The notes below the pieces were generated by a model. It had not been told where the DNA came from. It ran no database searches and was given only the letters and a program-made list of their open reading frames with translations. Positions 1-8,933 of a stretch of DNA of 64,000 bases are shown here, piece after piece. Origin of the DNA: Metallosphaera hakonensis JCM 8857 = DSM 7519 (GTDB taxonomy: Archaea; Thermoproteota; Thermoprotei_A; Sulfolobales; Sulfolobaceae); assembly GCF_003201675.2 (NCBI RefSeq), contig NZ_CP029287.2, positions 1,674,001 to 1,738,000 of the forward strand, given 5' to 3'. Position numbers and translations under genes: made by a program. Numbering within the stretch: the first letter of the stretch is position 1; each line of letters starts with the position of its first letter.

Positions 1-415
1 CAATGATATTTTTAAGTAACCATTTGCCCCTATCGTCAAGCTTCCCTACTCTTATCATGTCAAGTAGGGCTATGGGTTTAGCGCCTTTACTAATGATATC
101 CCTTAGGATACCCCCGACTCCCGTCGCAGCTCCATTAAAGGGATCTATGGCTGATGGATGATTGTGACTCTCCACTTTTAGGACTAAAGCCAGACCATCC
201 CCGATATCCACTGCTCCCGCGTCTTGCCAGTCCTCTATGCTCATGATAACGTTTGGCCCGGTGCTAGGTAAGCTTCTTAGGAAAACCTTAGAACTTTTAT
301 AGGAACAATGCTCCGACCAAAGTGCATCAAGTAGCTTCCATTCGGACTCCTTCGGTTCCCTTCCAAGTACCCTTCTGGCAACTTCCATTTCATTGTTAGA
401 AAGTGTGAGCATCAT
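1..415 (-). CDS. purL: Phosphoribosylformylglycinamidine synthase II, N-terminal part
   Basis: Large subunit of FGAM synthase, fourth step of purine synthesis: converts FGAR to FGAM with ATP and ammonia supplied by PurQ. Only the first 138 residues lie in the window; the gene continues past the left edge. Visible are the SEHCSYKSS motif (about residues 34-42) and an ESHNHPS / GAATGVGG pair in the ATP-binding half, all typical of PurL. The start ATG at 415 overlaps the purQ stop as ATGA (a second ATG follows at 412), which implies translational coupling in a purC-S-Q-L operon. Confidence 0.93.
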   Translation of the reverse strand, partial: MMLTLSNNEMEVARRVLGREPKESEWKLLDALWSEHCSYKSSKVFLRSLPSTGPNVIMSIEDWQDAGAVDIGDGLALVLKVESHNHPSAIDPFNGAATGVGGILRDIISKGAKPIALLDMIRVGKLDDRGKWLLKNII

Positions 416-1080
416 TTCGCGAACACCTTCAATATCTCCAAGCCGTCTGAGGATCCGTCAGGGGAAATCGTGGAAAACGCTGCCCTCTCGGGATGAGGCA
501 TTAATCCCAGAACGTTTCCGGCCTCATTGGAGATCCCAGCTATATTTAGGATCGATCCGTTTGGATTAGCTTCCACAGTGGGATCTCCCTTCTCATCGAC
601 GTATTGGAACACTGACAACTTAGACGCAGTCTCCTCGTCATCTAGGAAGTACCTTCCCTCAGCGTGAGCTATGGGCATATAAAGAACGTCTTTGCTATCC
701 TTAGTGAACGGCGTGTCCTTTCTTCTGACCATAACCCTAACCCACCTTGTTATAAACCTTAAGCCTAGATTGGGAAGTAACGCCCCCTTTAGGAGCCCAG
801 ACTCAACAAGAATCTGAAAACCGTTGCAAATTCCAAGAACCAATTTGCCTTGGTCGGCCATTTCCCTTACTCCTCTCATTGTCTCGCTGTTGGCCGCTAT
901 GGCCCCTGCCCTAAGGTAATCACCGAAGCTGAAGCCTCCTGGGATAACCACACCCTGATATTTGTCTGGGTCAAATCTATTGAATAGAACAACCTCGGCC
1001 TCAGCACCAACCGCTCTGAGTGCCTTTAGCACATCAGTTTCACAGGTTGTACCCGGGAACTTAATTATTGCTGTCCTCAA
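412..1080 (-). CDS. purQ: Phosphoribosylformylglycinamidine synthase I, glutaminase subunit
   Basis: Class I glutamine amidotransferase that makes ammonia for PurL. It has the nucleophile elbow GICNGFQ (Cys85) and the C-terminal MPHPERA catalytic His/Glu near residue 197. At 222 residues it has the length of the stand-alone archaeal and Gram-positive form, which works in a complex with PurS and PurL. It overlaps purS by 20 bases at its start and purL by 4 bases at its end, so the three subunits are probably made from one message. Confidence 0.95.
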   Translation of the reverse strand: MRTAIIKFPGTTCETDVLKALRAVGAEAEVVLFNRFDPDKYQGVVIPGGFSFGDYLRAGAIAANSETMRGVREMADQGKLVLGICNGFQILVESGLLKGALLPNLGLRFITRWVRVMVRRKDTPFTKDSKDVLYMPIAHAEGRYFLDDEETASKLSVFQYVDEKGDPTVEANPNGSILNIAGISNEAGNVLGLMPHPERAAFSTISPDGSSDGLEILKVFAK

Positions 1081-1330
1081 CCCTTTCCGCCCTCACCCTT
1101 ATCTTGTGAACTATGGGATTGTACAGTCTCCTTTGCTCGGCTAATCTCCTGGCAAGGTCTTCGGCCTCTTCCTTTGAGGAGGCATTTATTTTCATGATGA
1201 TTATCTTTCCCACCCTGGCGTCTAATACCTTTCCAGGGAGAGTGGAGTCAATCACGTAACGCTTGAGAGTTTCCCCCTCGGGATCCCTGACACCTTCCTT
1301 ATTGATTACAATCAGTTCCACCGAATACAT
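1061..1330 (-). CDS. purS: FGAM synthase subunit PurS
   Basis: Small structural subunit (89 residues) that bridges PurL and PurQ in organisms lacking the long one-chain enzyme. The length, the D-P-E-G-E-T-L segment at residues 16-22 and the position between purC and purQ fit the family. Its start touches the purC stop by one base and its end overlaps purQ by 20 bases. Confidence 0.9.
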   Translation of the reverse strand: MYSVELIVINKEGVRDPEGETLKRYVIDSTLPGKVLDARVGKIIIMKINASSKEEAEDLARRLAEQRRLYNPIVHKIRVRAERVEDSNN

Positions 1331-2034
1331 CAGGCTACCGACCTCAGTTTTTCGAGAAATTCCTCATATGATGCCTTTACTTGATCTAGGGGATATCCTT
1401 TCCTGTAAAGGTCCTTATCCATAATTCTCCCTGTGTTGGGATCTCTTACCCTCATGGAATCAAGGGTGATCTCGTCACCTACAATAAGTCTCCCGTCTCT
1501 TCTTCCGAACTCGAGCTTGAAATCATAGAGCTTAAGCCCCAGCCTCACCACGATCGCCCTGAGTACTTCATTTACCTTGATCATTACTTCCTCAATTTCC
1601 TTGGCCTCAACTTCGTTCATGAGTTTAAGATGCCTCATGTGATGATAATTGAGCAAAGGATCATGTCTAGCGTCGTCCTTCAAGAAGAATTCAACTATGG
1701 GAGGGTCAAAGACCTCATCCTCACTTATTGGCAACCTCTTGACGATGCTCCCAGTTGCGAAATTTCTCAGAACCACCTCAACAGGTACCATGGTTAACCT
1801 CTTAGCAATAATGGTTCTCTCGTCTTTCATTCCCACGTAATGGGTCTCTATCCCCTCCCTTTCTAGAAGTCTAAATATTAGAGCCGAAGTTTGGGCATTG
1901 AGGATACCCTTTCCTTCAATTACATCGGTCTTAGCCCCGTCCCCGGCAGTTACGGAGTCCTTGAATCTGAGTAAAACGTGATCGTTATCAAGGAGGAAAA
2001 CTTCCTTAGTTTTTCCCTCAGAAATCTTCTCCAT
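1330..2034 (-). CDS. purC: SAICAR synthetase
   Basis: Phosphoribosylaminoimidazole-succinocarboxamide synthase, 234 residues, which joins aspartate to CAIR using ATP. Recognisable are the N-terminal [12 protein letters not shown]-binding turn, the central [13 protein letters not shown] segment and the DFKLEFG / [10 protein letters not shown] active-site strands. It is the first gene of the purC-S-Q-L group. A TATA-like sequence lies about 25 bases upstream of the ATG, so the mRNA is probably leaderless. Confidence 0.96.
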   Translation of the reverse strand: MEKISEGKTKEVFLLDNDHVLLRFKDSVTAGDGAKTDVIEGKGILNAQTSALIFRLLEREGIETHYVGMKDERTIIAKRLTMVPVEVVLRNFATGSIVKRLPISEDEVFDPPIVEFFLKDDARHDPLLNYHHMRHLKLMNEVEAKEIEEVMIKVNEVLRAIVVRLGLKLYDFKLEFGRRDGRLIVGDEITLDSMRVRDPNTGRIMDKDLYRKGYPLDQVKASYEEFLEKLRSVA

Positions 2035-2054
2035 AACAACATTTACGTAGTTAG

Positions 2055-2063
2055 CTTAAAAAG
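2055..2063 (-). promoter_or_regulatory. TATA box for the pur operon
   Basis: The minus-strand sequence CTTTTTAAG is centred about 25 bases before the purC ATG at 2034. In Sulfolobales this spacing places transcription start at or next to the start codon, so a leaderless transcript is inferred. Confidence 0.5.
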
Positions 2064-2138
2064 TCGCCTCTCATTGGTGGTATTATTTACTAGCTTAAGT
2101 AAACTCAGTTATTAAACGATCGGGGGATTGGTTCACGC

Positions 2139-2477
2139 ATGGAAATAACAATCGATGATTTCCAAAAGGTGGAGATGAAGGTAGGAATAGTAACTGAGGC
2201 GGAGAGAATAGAAGGAACCAGGCTCTTGAAGCTGAAAGTGAGCTTGGGAGAGGAAATTAGACAAATCATATCTGGGATAGCGGAGTATTATACCCCGGAA
2301 CAGATGGTTAACAAGAGGGTAATAGTATTGGTTAACTTGAAACCTAGAGTCATAAGAGGATACGAAAGCCAAGGGATGATACTGGCGGCTGGATGTAAGG
2401 AGGACGAACAAAAGGGCATTAAGCCTGTCCTTCTCGTTCCAGATGGGGAAGTCCCCCAAGGTACTAGAATATGTTAA
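2139..2477 (+). CDS. Free-standing tRNA-binding domain protein (CsaA / EMAPII-like)
   Basis: A 112-residue OB-fold protein resembling the C-terminal domain of many methionyl-tRNA synthetases. The sequence V-E-M-K-V-G-I-V (residues 11-18), the strand VIVLVNLKPR and the segment GYESQGMILAA (around residues 75-85) are characteristic. In archaea such proteins can act as a separate MetRS beta subunit; the MetRS encoded at 55147-56853 in this window has no such domain, so a trans partnership is plausible. A chaperone-like CsaA role is the alternative. The gene stop overlaps the next gene by 7 bases. Confidence 0.85.
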   Translation: MEITIDDFQKVEMKVGIVTEAERIEGTRLLKLKVSLGEEIRQIISGIAEYYTPEQMVNKRVIVLVNLKPRVIRGYESQGMILAAGCKEDEQKGIKPVLLVPDGEVPQGTRIC

Positions 2478-3508
2478 ATCCATTCGAGAAAATCAAGATA
2501 CCTCCCAGAATTGAGGACTTCATTGAGTCCGAATCAGGCAGGTTAAGATCAATAGGTGGAAAATCAATTAGGGAGAGGGAGATAAGACGACTTAGGGACT
2601 ACAGGGAGAGGATCGATGCCTACCTTCAGTTCGTGAGGTCTTTCCCCCGAGTGAATCAACTACATCCTTTTTACAGGACTTCACTGGAAATCGCTTCGGG
2701 TTCACTGGACAGGGTGAGGATATGCCTCTCCGTCATAGCGCGAAACGCGGTTTTAGCTCAGCGTATATTGGCAAAATACGAGGATATGATACGGAGAAGT
2801 CCAGAGGAGAGAGCGAACCTTCTAATGAGATCTGGCTTTGGTAGAGCCTCCTCTATTCTCAGGAGGTCTAGGGATTGCGTGGACTGGATATCCAAAGTAT
2901 CAAGCGAACTCTCCAAGGGTAAAGCAATAGACCCAGAGTTACCCACAATCATAGTGGCGGGACCTCCCAACGCGGGCAAGTCGACCCTTGTATCTAAGAT
3001 ATCCTCAGCCAAACCTGAAATCGCCAACTATCCATTTACTACAAAGGAGATCCACGTCGGTCATATTAATTGCGGTGTTAAGGTTCAAGTGATTGACACT
3101 CCTGGAATCCTCGACAGACCTGATCAGGAACGTAACGTCATAGAAAAGAAAGCGGTCAACGCATTGAGGAATCTGGAGGGCTTAATCATTTTTCTTTTTG
3201 ACATTTCCCAAGCACCTGTCTACGGTGCCAAGGAACAACTGAATCTACTAAGGGAAGTTAAGTCCTTGGGCAAGCCCCTACTGGTGGCGTTTAACAAGGC
3301 TGACGTTGCGAACGAGGACATTAGAAAGGAAATACTCTCTAAGGTTGATGACAAGGTCCTCGAGATCAGCTCCGAGAAGGGGGTAGGTCTGGACCAACTT
3401 AAAGGGGAGATTTATAATTGGCTTAAATCAATATCTCAAGATCCAAGTGCGCTACTGGATTGTGGAGATATTTACATCGATCCAGGGAGAGGGCCTAATC
3501 ATAGGTAA
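2471..3508 (+). CDS. Nog1-like GTPase
   Basis: A 345-residue GTPase of the Nog1/Obg-related group, likely a 50S ribosome assembly factor. An N-terminal helical region (1-155) precedes the G domain: G1 GPPNAGKST at 164-172, switch region YPFTT near 188, G3 DTPG at 209-212 and G4 NKAD near 275. The helical N-terminus rich in Arg and Lys is typical of archaeal Nog1. The last 62 bases overlap the start of queE in another frame, which is a long overlap for this genome. Confidence 0.88.
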   Translation: MLNPFEKIKIPPRIEDFIESESGRLRSIGGKSIREREIRRLRDYRERIDAYLQFVRSFPRVNQLHPFYRTSLEIASGSLDRVRICLSVIARNAVLAQRILAKYEDMIRRSPEERANLLMRSGFGRASSILRRSRDCVDWISKVSSELSKGKAIDPELPTIIVAGPPNAGKSTLVSKISSAKPEIANYPFTTKEIHVGHINCGVKVQVIDTPGILDRPDQERNVIEKKAVNALRNLEGLIIFLFDISQAPVYGAKEQLNLLREVKSLGKPLLVAFNKADVANEDIRKEILSKVDDKVLEISSEKGVGLDQLKGEIYNWLKSISQDPSALLDCGDIYIDPGRGPNHR

Positions 3509-4079
3509 GCCCTCTAATTTCATTAGGTTAGCTGGATGTAATTTACGATGCGTATGGTGCGATACTAAGATATCTTGGTTAAGGGAAGATGGCAGGCCCA
3601 TGGAGTTGGAGAAAATTTTGGAGAATCTCAACTACTCAGTGAGGTGGACAACTATCACTGGTGGAGAGCCTCTTCTCCAGGATATACTTCCGTTGGCTAT
3701 TGCCCTGAAGAATATGGGCTTCTCAATTGCTGTGGAGACTAATGGGACAGTGAAGCCCAAACCCGAACTTCGAAAGGTTGTTGACGTGTTTTCCGTCTCC
3801 CCTAAGCTACTTAACTCAGGGCATAGACTGAGATATGACTTCTCCGATGACTGGGCTACCTACTACAAGTTTGTCGTATTGAACCCTGAGAAGGATCTGA
3901 AGGAGGTTAAGGACTTCGTTGAGTCACAGCGCATAAACCCAGAGAAAGTGGTGGTTCAACCTGACGGTAACAGGGAGGATTACATTCAAGCATTGAAAGA
4001 ACTATCAGACGTTGTTATGGACATGAAAGTTCCCTTCAGGGTTCTCCCCCAACTTCATAGAATAATCTCGTATAGATGA
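3447..4079 (+). CDS. queE: 7-carboxy-7-deazaguanine synthase (radical SAM)
   Basis: Radical SAM enzyme of 210 residues converting carboxytetrahydropterin to CDG, on the path to archaeosine in tRNA. It has FTSIQGEG at 9-16, the cluster motif CNLRCVWC (Cys31, Cys35, Cys38) with the CxxxCxxC spacing, and TITGGEP near 70. The GTG start at 3447 is chosen because the QueE N-terminal strand (R-Y-W-I-V-E-I-F) is needed, even though it lies inside the Nog1-like gene. The 3' end overlaps the convergent taw3 gene by 75 bases. Confidence 0.93.
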   Translation: MRYWIVEIFTSIQGEGLIIGKPSNFIRLAGCNLRCVWCDTKISWLREDGRPMELEKILENLNYSVRWTTITGGEPLLQDILPLAIALKNMGFSIAVETNGTVKPKPELRKVVDVFSVSPKLLNSGHRLRYDFSDDWATYYKFVVLNPEKDLKEVKDFVESQRINPEKVVVQPDGNREDYIQALKELSDVVMDMKVPFRVLPQLHRIISYR

Positions 4080-4655
4080 AAGAATCGCATTCCTAAGCTG
4101 ATCTTTCTTCTCTTTTCCCTTCTTTAGAATCTCATTAGCTATCTTAACTAGCTCTGTAGTCCCTTCTACCTTCGAGTCTGAGGTCTCTCTCAAGAGGTGA
4201 ACCATTCTTATACCCGTTCTCAATTCTATGAGAACTCCCTTCTTATTCTCGGTAAGTATCCCACTGTGCTTGAACCCCACACTTCTCGCGATTCCAAGAA
4301 TTGACCACGCCTCGTCGCTATCCATGGTGTAAACGTGGAGAATGGGACCTTGAACGATAAGCCATAACCTCCTTATCTGGCCTTTTTCCAAGACTCCTTC
4401 CAGTTCATCCTCACTTAGGACTAAGTGGTTCTTATATATTACAGACGAGTCCTTTCTGGCCCAAGGATAGATAGCGTCTATGATGGTGATTCTCCCGCTA
4501 CAACTGCTGTATGTGAACGCCTTATCCCTCTTCATAAATGCGTCCAATAGATCCCAGATGTCCGGATCCAGGTATCCGATGTCCTTATCCCTAAGAAGTC
4601 TTTGTATTGCCTCTTCCTTGAACTTCTTCCATTCCTGTTCTTTCCTAGAGTCCAT
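4005..4655 (-). CDS. taw3: tRNA wybutosine-synthesis methyltransferase Taw3 (TYW3 family)
   Basis: SAM-dependent methyltransferase acting on the wyosine precursor at G37 of tRNA-Phe. The SSCSGRI motif near residue 51, the KNHLVLSEDEL region and the GFKHSGI motif near 148 are TYW3 signatures; 216 residues is normal for the family. It is convergent with queE, another tRNA-modification gene, and their coding ends overlap by 75 bases; the last 25 residues of Taw3 are therefore constrained by queE and look less conserved in character. Confidence 0.9.
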   Translation of the reverse strand: MDSRKEQEWKKFKEEAIQRLLRDKDIGYLDPDIWDLLDAFMKRDKAFTYSSCSGRITIIDAIYPWARKDSSVIYKNHLVLSEDELEGVLEKGQIRRLWLIVQGPILHVYTMDSDEAWSILGIARSVGFKHSGILTENKKGVLIELRTGIRMVHLLRETSDSKVEGTTELVKIANEILKKGKEKKDQLRNAILSSIRDYSMKLGENPEGNFHVHNNV

Positions 4656-4725
4656 TTTTACACCTAATTATCGTGATTCTAAGAGTCTCGAGCTAATCTA
4701 TATAACTATGGCCAGTTCGTTCTAG

Positions 4726-5172
4726 GGGATATCAGGTTGGAGATCCGGGTAGCCTTGTAGCACTTTTCAAGATTGTTTACTGTACATTAAATCAATGGTT
4801 GAAGCTTCCACGTATAGATGTGTAAATAACGACATTTCTGGTAATAGTTCTAAAATAGATATTTATCCTAAACGCCTTCAACCCCGGCTAAGAACTAATC
4901 AGAAACATTGAGGAGAACACGCAACTATACCCAGTAACCTCAATTCTAACTAAAGACGTAGTGAGTGTTGTTAATCTTTGAACAGAGGATCAACGAACGC
5001 GCCTCATCTCCAAATAATCTAGTAAAGTTTAGGCATTGTAATGTTATGGATGAACTTTCCTTAATGTCCAGGGGTATTGCAATAAGCGGAGCAAGACAAC
5101 TGATCGGTAGTAATTCCACAAAATTCTTAACCATTTGGATAGCGTAAAATAAGAAATGAAAAAGGCAAAAAC
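4726..5172. other. Non-coding gap with blocks of a diverged repeat
   Basis: No convincing gene. A 60-codon frame at 4965-5147 (+) has no usable start context; a short stretch in it (MSRGIAIS) faintly resembles the DNA-binding loop of Alba proteins but the rest does not. Three blocks, AATGGTTGA (4794-4802), TATAGATG-n-GTA (4813-4824) and CCAGTAAC (4931-4938), occur in the same order in the gap at 59.8-60.0 kb, suggesting two decayed copies of one element. Confidence 0.4.
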
Positions 5173-5661
5173 TTGCTGGAAGTACTAGGGAAACGTCTCA
5201 GCGTAGACGAGATAGTTCACTTTCCTAGAAATATAACCAAAGATCAATTCATTAGATCCCATTCCTATCCTTATTTAATGAGAGCTATCGACGTTTTGAA
5301 ACTTTATATGGAATCTGAGGAATATAGGATAGAAGTCGACAGCATAGATCCGGATAGCCTGTTGGAGCTCGTTGAGGTGCCATTGGAAGCTCAAGTAATC
5401 ATCAATAACGGCATCAGGAGAAGACTTGTTTTCCTAGCTTTCTTAAAAATAGTATATGATTGCGATCCAGAGTTCGTCAGGGATTACCTCAATCTTCAGC
5501 ATAGCCTTGAAGAGATTCACAAAAAATATGGAGTATATACTGAGCTCGAATATGTAGCTCTTCATTGTATGCACGCTGTTAGGGACGAGGACGCCTCCCA
5601 TGCCCTCAAGAAGTTGAAAACCTTTATACTCTCTCGAAAGAGTAATGCCCATGGACTTTGA
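5173..5661 (+). CDS. Conserved-looking helical protein of unknown function
   Basis: A 162-residue mostly alpha-helical protein that I do not recognise. No signal peptide or membrane segment is visible. It starts with TTG at 5173; no better in-frame start exists upstream and the next ATG is at 5278, so the N-terminus is uncertain. The end overlaps the start of the flavoprotein gene by 17 bases, which points to co-transcription and argues that the frame is genuinely translated. Confidence 0.6.
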   Translation: MLEVLGKRLSVDEIVHFPRNITKDQFIRSHSYPYLMRAIDVLKLYMESEEYRIEVDSIDPDSLLELVEVPLEAQVIINNGIRRRLVFLAFLKIVYDCDPEFVRDYLNLQHSLEEIHKKYGVYTELEYVALHCMHAVRDEDASHALKKLKTFILSRKSNAHGL

Positions 5662-7000
5662 TGTAATAGTAATAGGCGGTGGAGTTGCGGGAGTTTCCGC
5701 AGCCTTAAGAGCCTCAGAGTTGGGAAAGTCAGTTGTATTAGTGGAGAGGGATCAGATCGGAGGAGAATGCATAAATAGGGCGTGCATACCTTCAAAGACG
5801 CTAATTGACGCTGTAAAAACAGTTAACAGGGTCTCGTCGTCTCCTTGGATTGTCTCTTCTTCTGCCCTAGACTATGCAAGATTAAATGAGAACAAAGCTA
5901 GAATAATATCTGCCATAAAAGAGAAAATGGAAAGAAACCTCTCCTCCAAGAATGTTAGGGTAATCAAGGGAAACGCTAAAATTAAGGGTCAAGGCGAAGT
6001 TGAAGTTGACGGACGGGTAATTACAGCTGACTACACGGTCTTCTCCACAGGCTCAGTACCTCTATCTCTACCAGATTTTCCACTAAATGGTAAAAACGTA
6101 TTAGATCCATGGACTGCAATGAACTTGAAGGAAATAAAGAACAGGATCATTATAGTTGGAGGAGGAGTGGCAGGAGTCGAATTGGCGACCCTATTCAGGG
6201 CACTTAACAAAGAGGTTACTATCCTAGAGCTTATGCCACAACTGCTCCCTGGATTCGATAAGGACTTGGCAATCACCACAAAGAAAAGACTTGAGGAGAA
6301 GGGCATTAGAGTTTATCTAAACGCTAAATCCAAGATCGTAAACTCTGAAAGCACGGTGAAGTTCTCGGTTAATCTTCCCAACGCATCGGAGGAGGTAGAA
6401 GGGGATCTGGCTGTGGTAACCATAGGGAGGAAGGCAAGCACAGAGAACTTGAACCTAAAGGAGATAGGAGTCGAGGCAGATCAAAGGGGCTACATTAAGG
6501 TCGATGAGAGAGGGAAAACTACCAATCCCAAAGTTTTCGCCGCTGGAGACGTGGCCGGCGTCCCGCTCTCTGCAACGAAGGCCTGGAGACAGGGAATTGT
6601 AGTTGGAGATAACCTTGGAGGAAAGGACAGCAAGATGTCGAGATATATACCATCTTCCATATTCGCGGACATGGAGATAGGGACTGTGGGAAAAACTGCT
6701 GACGATCTAAGAAAGGCAGGAGTTGAGGTCAAGGAGGTTACAGTGGAGATGAGAGACATACCTAGGGCTTGGACACTCAATGAGATTGAGGGATTCCTTA
6801 AACTCGTTGTGGCAGGAGATAAGATTGAAGGTGCACATATGATCGGCGAGGGAGCTACTGAGGTCATTAATACAATCGCTTTGGCAATGGAGTTGGGAAT
6901 ATCGATTAACCAGCTATATTCGGTGACGTTTTCTCATCCCACTGTAAGCGAAGTTATCGGAGAAGCGGTTCAAAGGTTGACTCGCGGAGAAATATATTAA
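5645..7000 (+). CDS. lpdA: Dihydrolipoamide dehydrogenase-like flavoprotein
   Basis: A 451-residue pyridine nucleotide-disulfide oxidoreductase. It has the FAD-binding GGGVAG at 11-16, the redox pair in GGECINRACIPSK (Cys42 and Cys47), the NAD-binding GGGVAGVE near 172, the second FAD motif around AAGDVAG, and the C-terminal HPTVSE with the catalytic His. All are standard for Lpd. Its partner could be a 2-oxoacid dehydrogenase or glycine-cleavage lipoyl protein, but none is encoded nearby. ATG at 5645 is used; a second ATG follows two codons on. Confidence 0.87.
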   Translation: MPMDFDVIVIGGGVAGVSAALRASELGKSVVLVERDQIGGECINRACIPSKTLIDAVKTVNRVSSSPWIVSSSALDYARLNENKARIISAIKEKMERNLSSKNVRVIKGNAKIKGQGEVEVDGRVITADYTVFSTGSVPLSLPDFPLNGKNVLDPWTAMNLKEIKNRIIIVGGGVAGVELATLFRALNKEVTILELMPQLLPGFDKDLAITTKKRLEEKGIRVYLNAKSKIVNSESTVKFSVNLPNASEEVEGDLAVVTIGRKASTENLNLKEIGVEADQRGYIKVDERGKTTNPKVFAAGDVAGVPLSATKAWRQGIVVGDNLGGKDSKMSRYIPSSIFADMEIGTVGKTADDLRKAGVEVKEVTVEMRDIPRAWTLNEIEGFLKLVVAGDKIEGAHMIGEGATEVINTIALAMELGISINQLYSVTFSHPTVSEVIGEAVQRLTRGEIY

Positions 7001-7025
7001 CGTCTTAGACTCTAAATAGAAATGG

Positions 7026-7349
7026 ATGAGCATCGATAGGGAGAGGAGGCAAGTTAAGAAACTTTTCGCGTTCCTCTTTTTGGCATCTAGGGGAGGACCG
7101 ACTAGAATAAGGATTGTTCAGGCGCTCCTGGATACTCCTCTCAACGCCAATCAGCTCAGTAACCTCCTCTCTCTAGATTACAAAACCGTTCAGCACCATC
7201 TAGATGTCTTGGTAGATAATAGAATACTAGTTAAGGAGGGACCTGGGTATGGAGCAGTTTATAAGCCAAGCAAGTCCTTTTTGATGTACGTTGATATCTT
7301 TACGGAGTTAGCTTCACAAGTGAAAGTCTCAAAGTACACAAAGAAATAA
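7026..7349 (+). CDS. Small winged-helix transcription regulator (ArsR-like)
   Basis: A 107-residue DNA-binding protein. The segment GGPTRIRIVQALLDTP followed by NANQLSNLLSLDYKTVQHHL is a clear helix-turn-helix of the ArsR type, with a wing at GPGYGAVYKPS. No metal-binding cysteines are present, so it is unlikely to sense metals by the classical site. It follows the flavoprotein gene by 25 bases and may share its transcript. Confidence 0.85.
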   Translation: MSIDRERRQVKKLFAFLFLASRGGPTRIRIVQALLDTPLNANQLSNLLSLDYKTVQHHLDVLVDNRILVKEGPGYGAVYKPSKSFLMYVDIFTELASQVKVSKYTKK

Positions 7350-7389
7350 CCCTAAACCCTCTTAAGCTCTTTGCCGCAATAACAATACC

Positions 7390-7887
7390 ATGAAGAGGGA
7401 GTTGCAGAAGCTACTAGTGGAGGTTAAAATGGCCAGAGGAAAGCTTAGACTATGGCAAAACCGCCTAGGTATGAAGGCGGAGCAATTCAGGAGATTATCA
7501 GTTAGTAACGCTACAAGGTTCTCCTCGCTAGCTGAACAGTATGCCAAAGAGTCAGAGCAATTGGATAACATATTGAACTATTTGAACAGGTTAGACGTAC
7601 TTTTCGAGATGCTCGAAATCAAACTGGAAACAATAGTCTATATAGATTATATATCACAGGACCTTGTTAGTGTGGTTGAGGCACTGAGAGAGTTCAAGAA
7701 GGCTACGCCCATGTTAAGCACCGAGTTGAGCATCCTAATAGATGAGTTCTATACAGGTTTCTACGAGTCAGTTCAGGTTCCAGAACCTGTAAGGATCAAG
7801 GCTAAAGAGGAGGCTAAATCAATACTTAAGGAAAGTGAAACTATTGCTAACAATAGGACTCAGACTAAAATTGGGACTAAAGCTTAA
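7390..7887 (+). CDS. Coiled-coil protein, possible ESCRT-III/CdvB-like paralogue
   Basis: A 165-residue helical protein. A basic first helix (residues 1-30, R/K-rich with hydrophobic spacing) is followed by a long helix and by LEIKLETIVYIDYISQDL (about 75-92), whose pattern resembles the LRLETL segment of CdvB proteins before their conserved VMPE-type helix. Sulfolobales carry three short CdvB paralogues besides CdvB and this fits the smallest by size. The match is by eye only. No MIM2-like proline-rich tail for CdvC is seen; other coiled-coil families cannot be excluded. Confidence 0.5.
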   Translation: MKRELQKLLVEVKMARGKLRLWQNRLGMKAEQFRRLSVSNATRFSSLAEQYAKESEQLDNILNYLNRLDVLFEMLEIKLETIVYIDYISQDLVSVVEALREFKKATPMLSTELSILIDEFYTGFYESVQVPEPVRIKAKEEAKSILKESETIANNRTQTKIGTKA

Positions 7888-7910
7888 AAGTATATAGTTC
7901 TATATAATCC

Positions 7911-8933
7911 ATGCAAAGTAAATCCTCAAGGAGAATCCAGTTAACAGGCGGGTCCACCTACATTATATCGTTACCCAAATCGTGGGTGAGACAATTATCG
8001 TTGAACCCTGGAGACGAAGTTGAGATAGTTCAAGACAACAACTTTAGGCTACTTTTGGTTCCCAAGGGTCTACCCCAGGACGTGAAACAGAATAGAGCAA
8101 CTATAACCTGCGAGAACTTGAGACCGACCTTTGCGGTGAGAGAGTTCATAGCGTATTACATGGCAGGATTCATGGTGGTTTCCCTTCTCTGTCCCAAGAT
8201 GAAGGCAGAGGACAGGGCATTGGTGAAGGATACAGTGAGGAAAAGGTTGTTAGGTGCTGAGGTCATTGAGGAGGACATGTCTACCTTGACCGTGCAATTT
8301 TTGGTTAACGAGAAGGACCTTCCGGTTTCAAGGGCAATAAATAGGGCGGCGGTCATCACTCAAAACATGTTTAAGGACACCCTTGATGCCCTCAGGAACG
8401 GTGACGGGGAAATGGCTAAGGAAGTTCAAGAAAGGGACGACGAAGTGGATAGATTTTATTTTTACGTTGCGAGACAACTTACCTTAAGTATCACATCGTT
8501 TGAAATCTTAGAGGAAGAGGGTTACAACGCGACCCAAATAGTTGACATATATTCCGCCATCAAGTCCATAGAGAGGATCGCAGATCATGCAAGCAGGATA
8601 TCCAGTCTAATCCCTGAAGTGGGCCAACAGGCTCCCAATAGTGTAATTGATTTCGGGGACAAAGTCCTCGAGGTGTATAGGGAATCGGCTAGAGCTTTTC
8701 TTAATGGTAAGAGAGAGATAGCTAATAAGATAATTGACCAGGATTACGAACTGGCGGCCCTCCACAAGAAAGTCATGGAGTCAATCATAACTTCCAGGGA
8801 TATAATGAAGCCTTCCCTCTTACTAATAATGGACTCCTTCAGGAGAATAAGCAGATACTCATTGGATTTGGCTGAAACCACAATAAACATTCTAGCGAAG
8901 ACAAAGAATGAAACTACGGTTAAAAGCGATTGA
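7911..8933 (+). CDS. PhoU-like regulator with N-terminal AbrB domain
   Basis: A 340-residue cytoplasmic protein. Residues 6-53 form a SpoVT/AbrB swapped-hairpin domain ([14 protein letters not shown], then LNPGDEVEI). The remainder is helical with two PhoU-like repeats, including the acidic metal-cluster type sequences ERDDEVDRF near 174 and [11 protein letters not shown] near 281. Archaeal proteins of this layout are annotated as phosphate-uptake regulators, but no pst genes are near. The stop overlaps the convergent JAMM-like gene by 14 bases. Confidence 0.85.
   Translation: MQSKSSRRIQLTGGSTYIISLPKSWVRQLSLNPGDEVEIVQDNNFRLLLVPKGLPQDVKQNRATITCENLRPTFAVREFIAYYMAGFMVVSLLCPKMKAEDRALVKDTVRKRLLGAEVIEEDMSTLTVQFLVNEKDLPVSRAINRAAVITQNMFKDTLDALRNGDGEMAKEVQERDDEVDRFYFYVARQLTLSITSFEILEEEGYNATQIVDIYSAIKSIERIADHASRISSLIPEVGQQAPNSVIDFGDKVLEVYRESARAFLNGKREIANKIIDQDYELAALHKKVMESIITSRDIMKPSLLLIMDSFRRISRYSLDLAETTINILAKTKNETTVKSD

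Noticed and set aside
4965-5147. 60-codon frame with an Alba-like MSRGIAIS segment
   Set aside because: Only a few residues match the Alba DNA-binding loop, the rest of the fold is missing, there is no start context, and the DNA looks like part of a diverged repeat.
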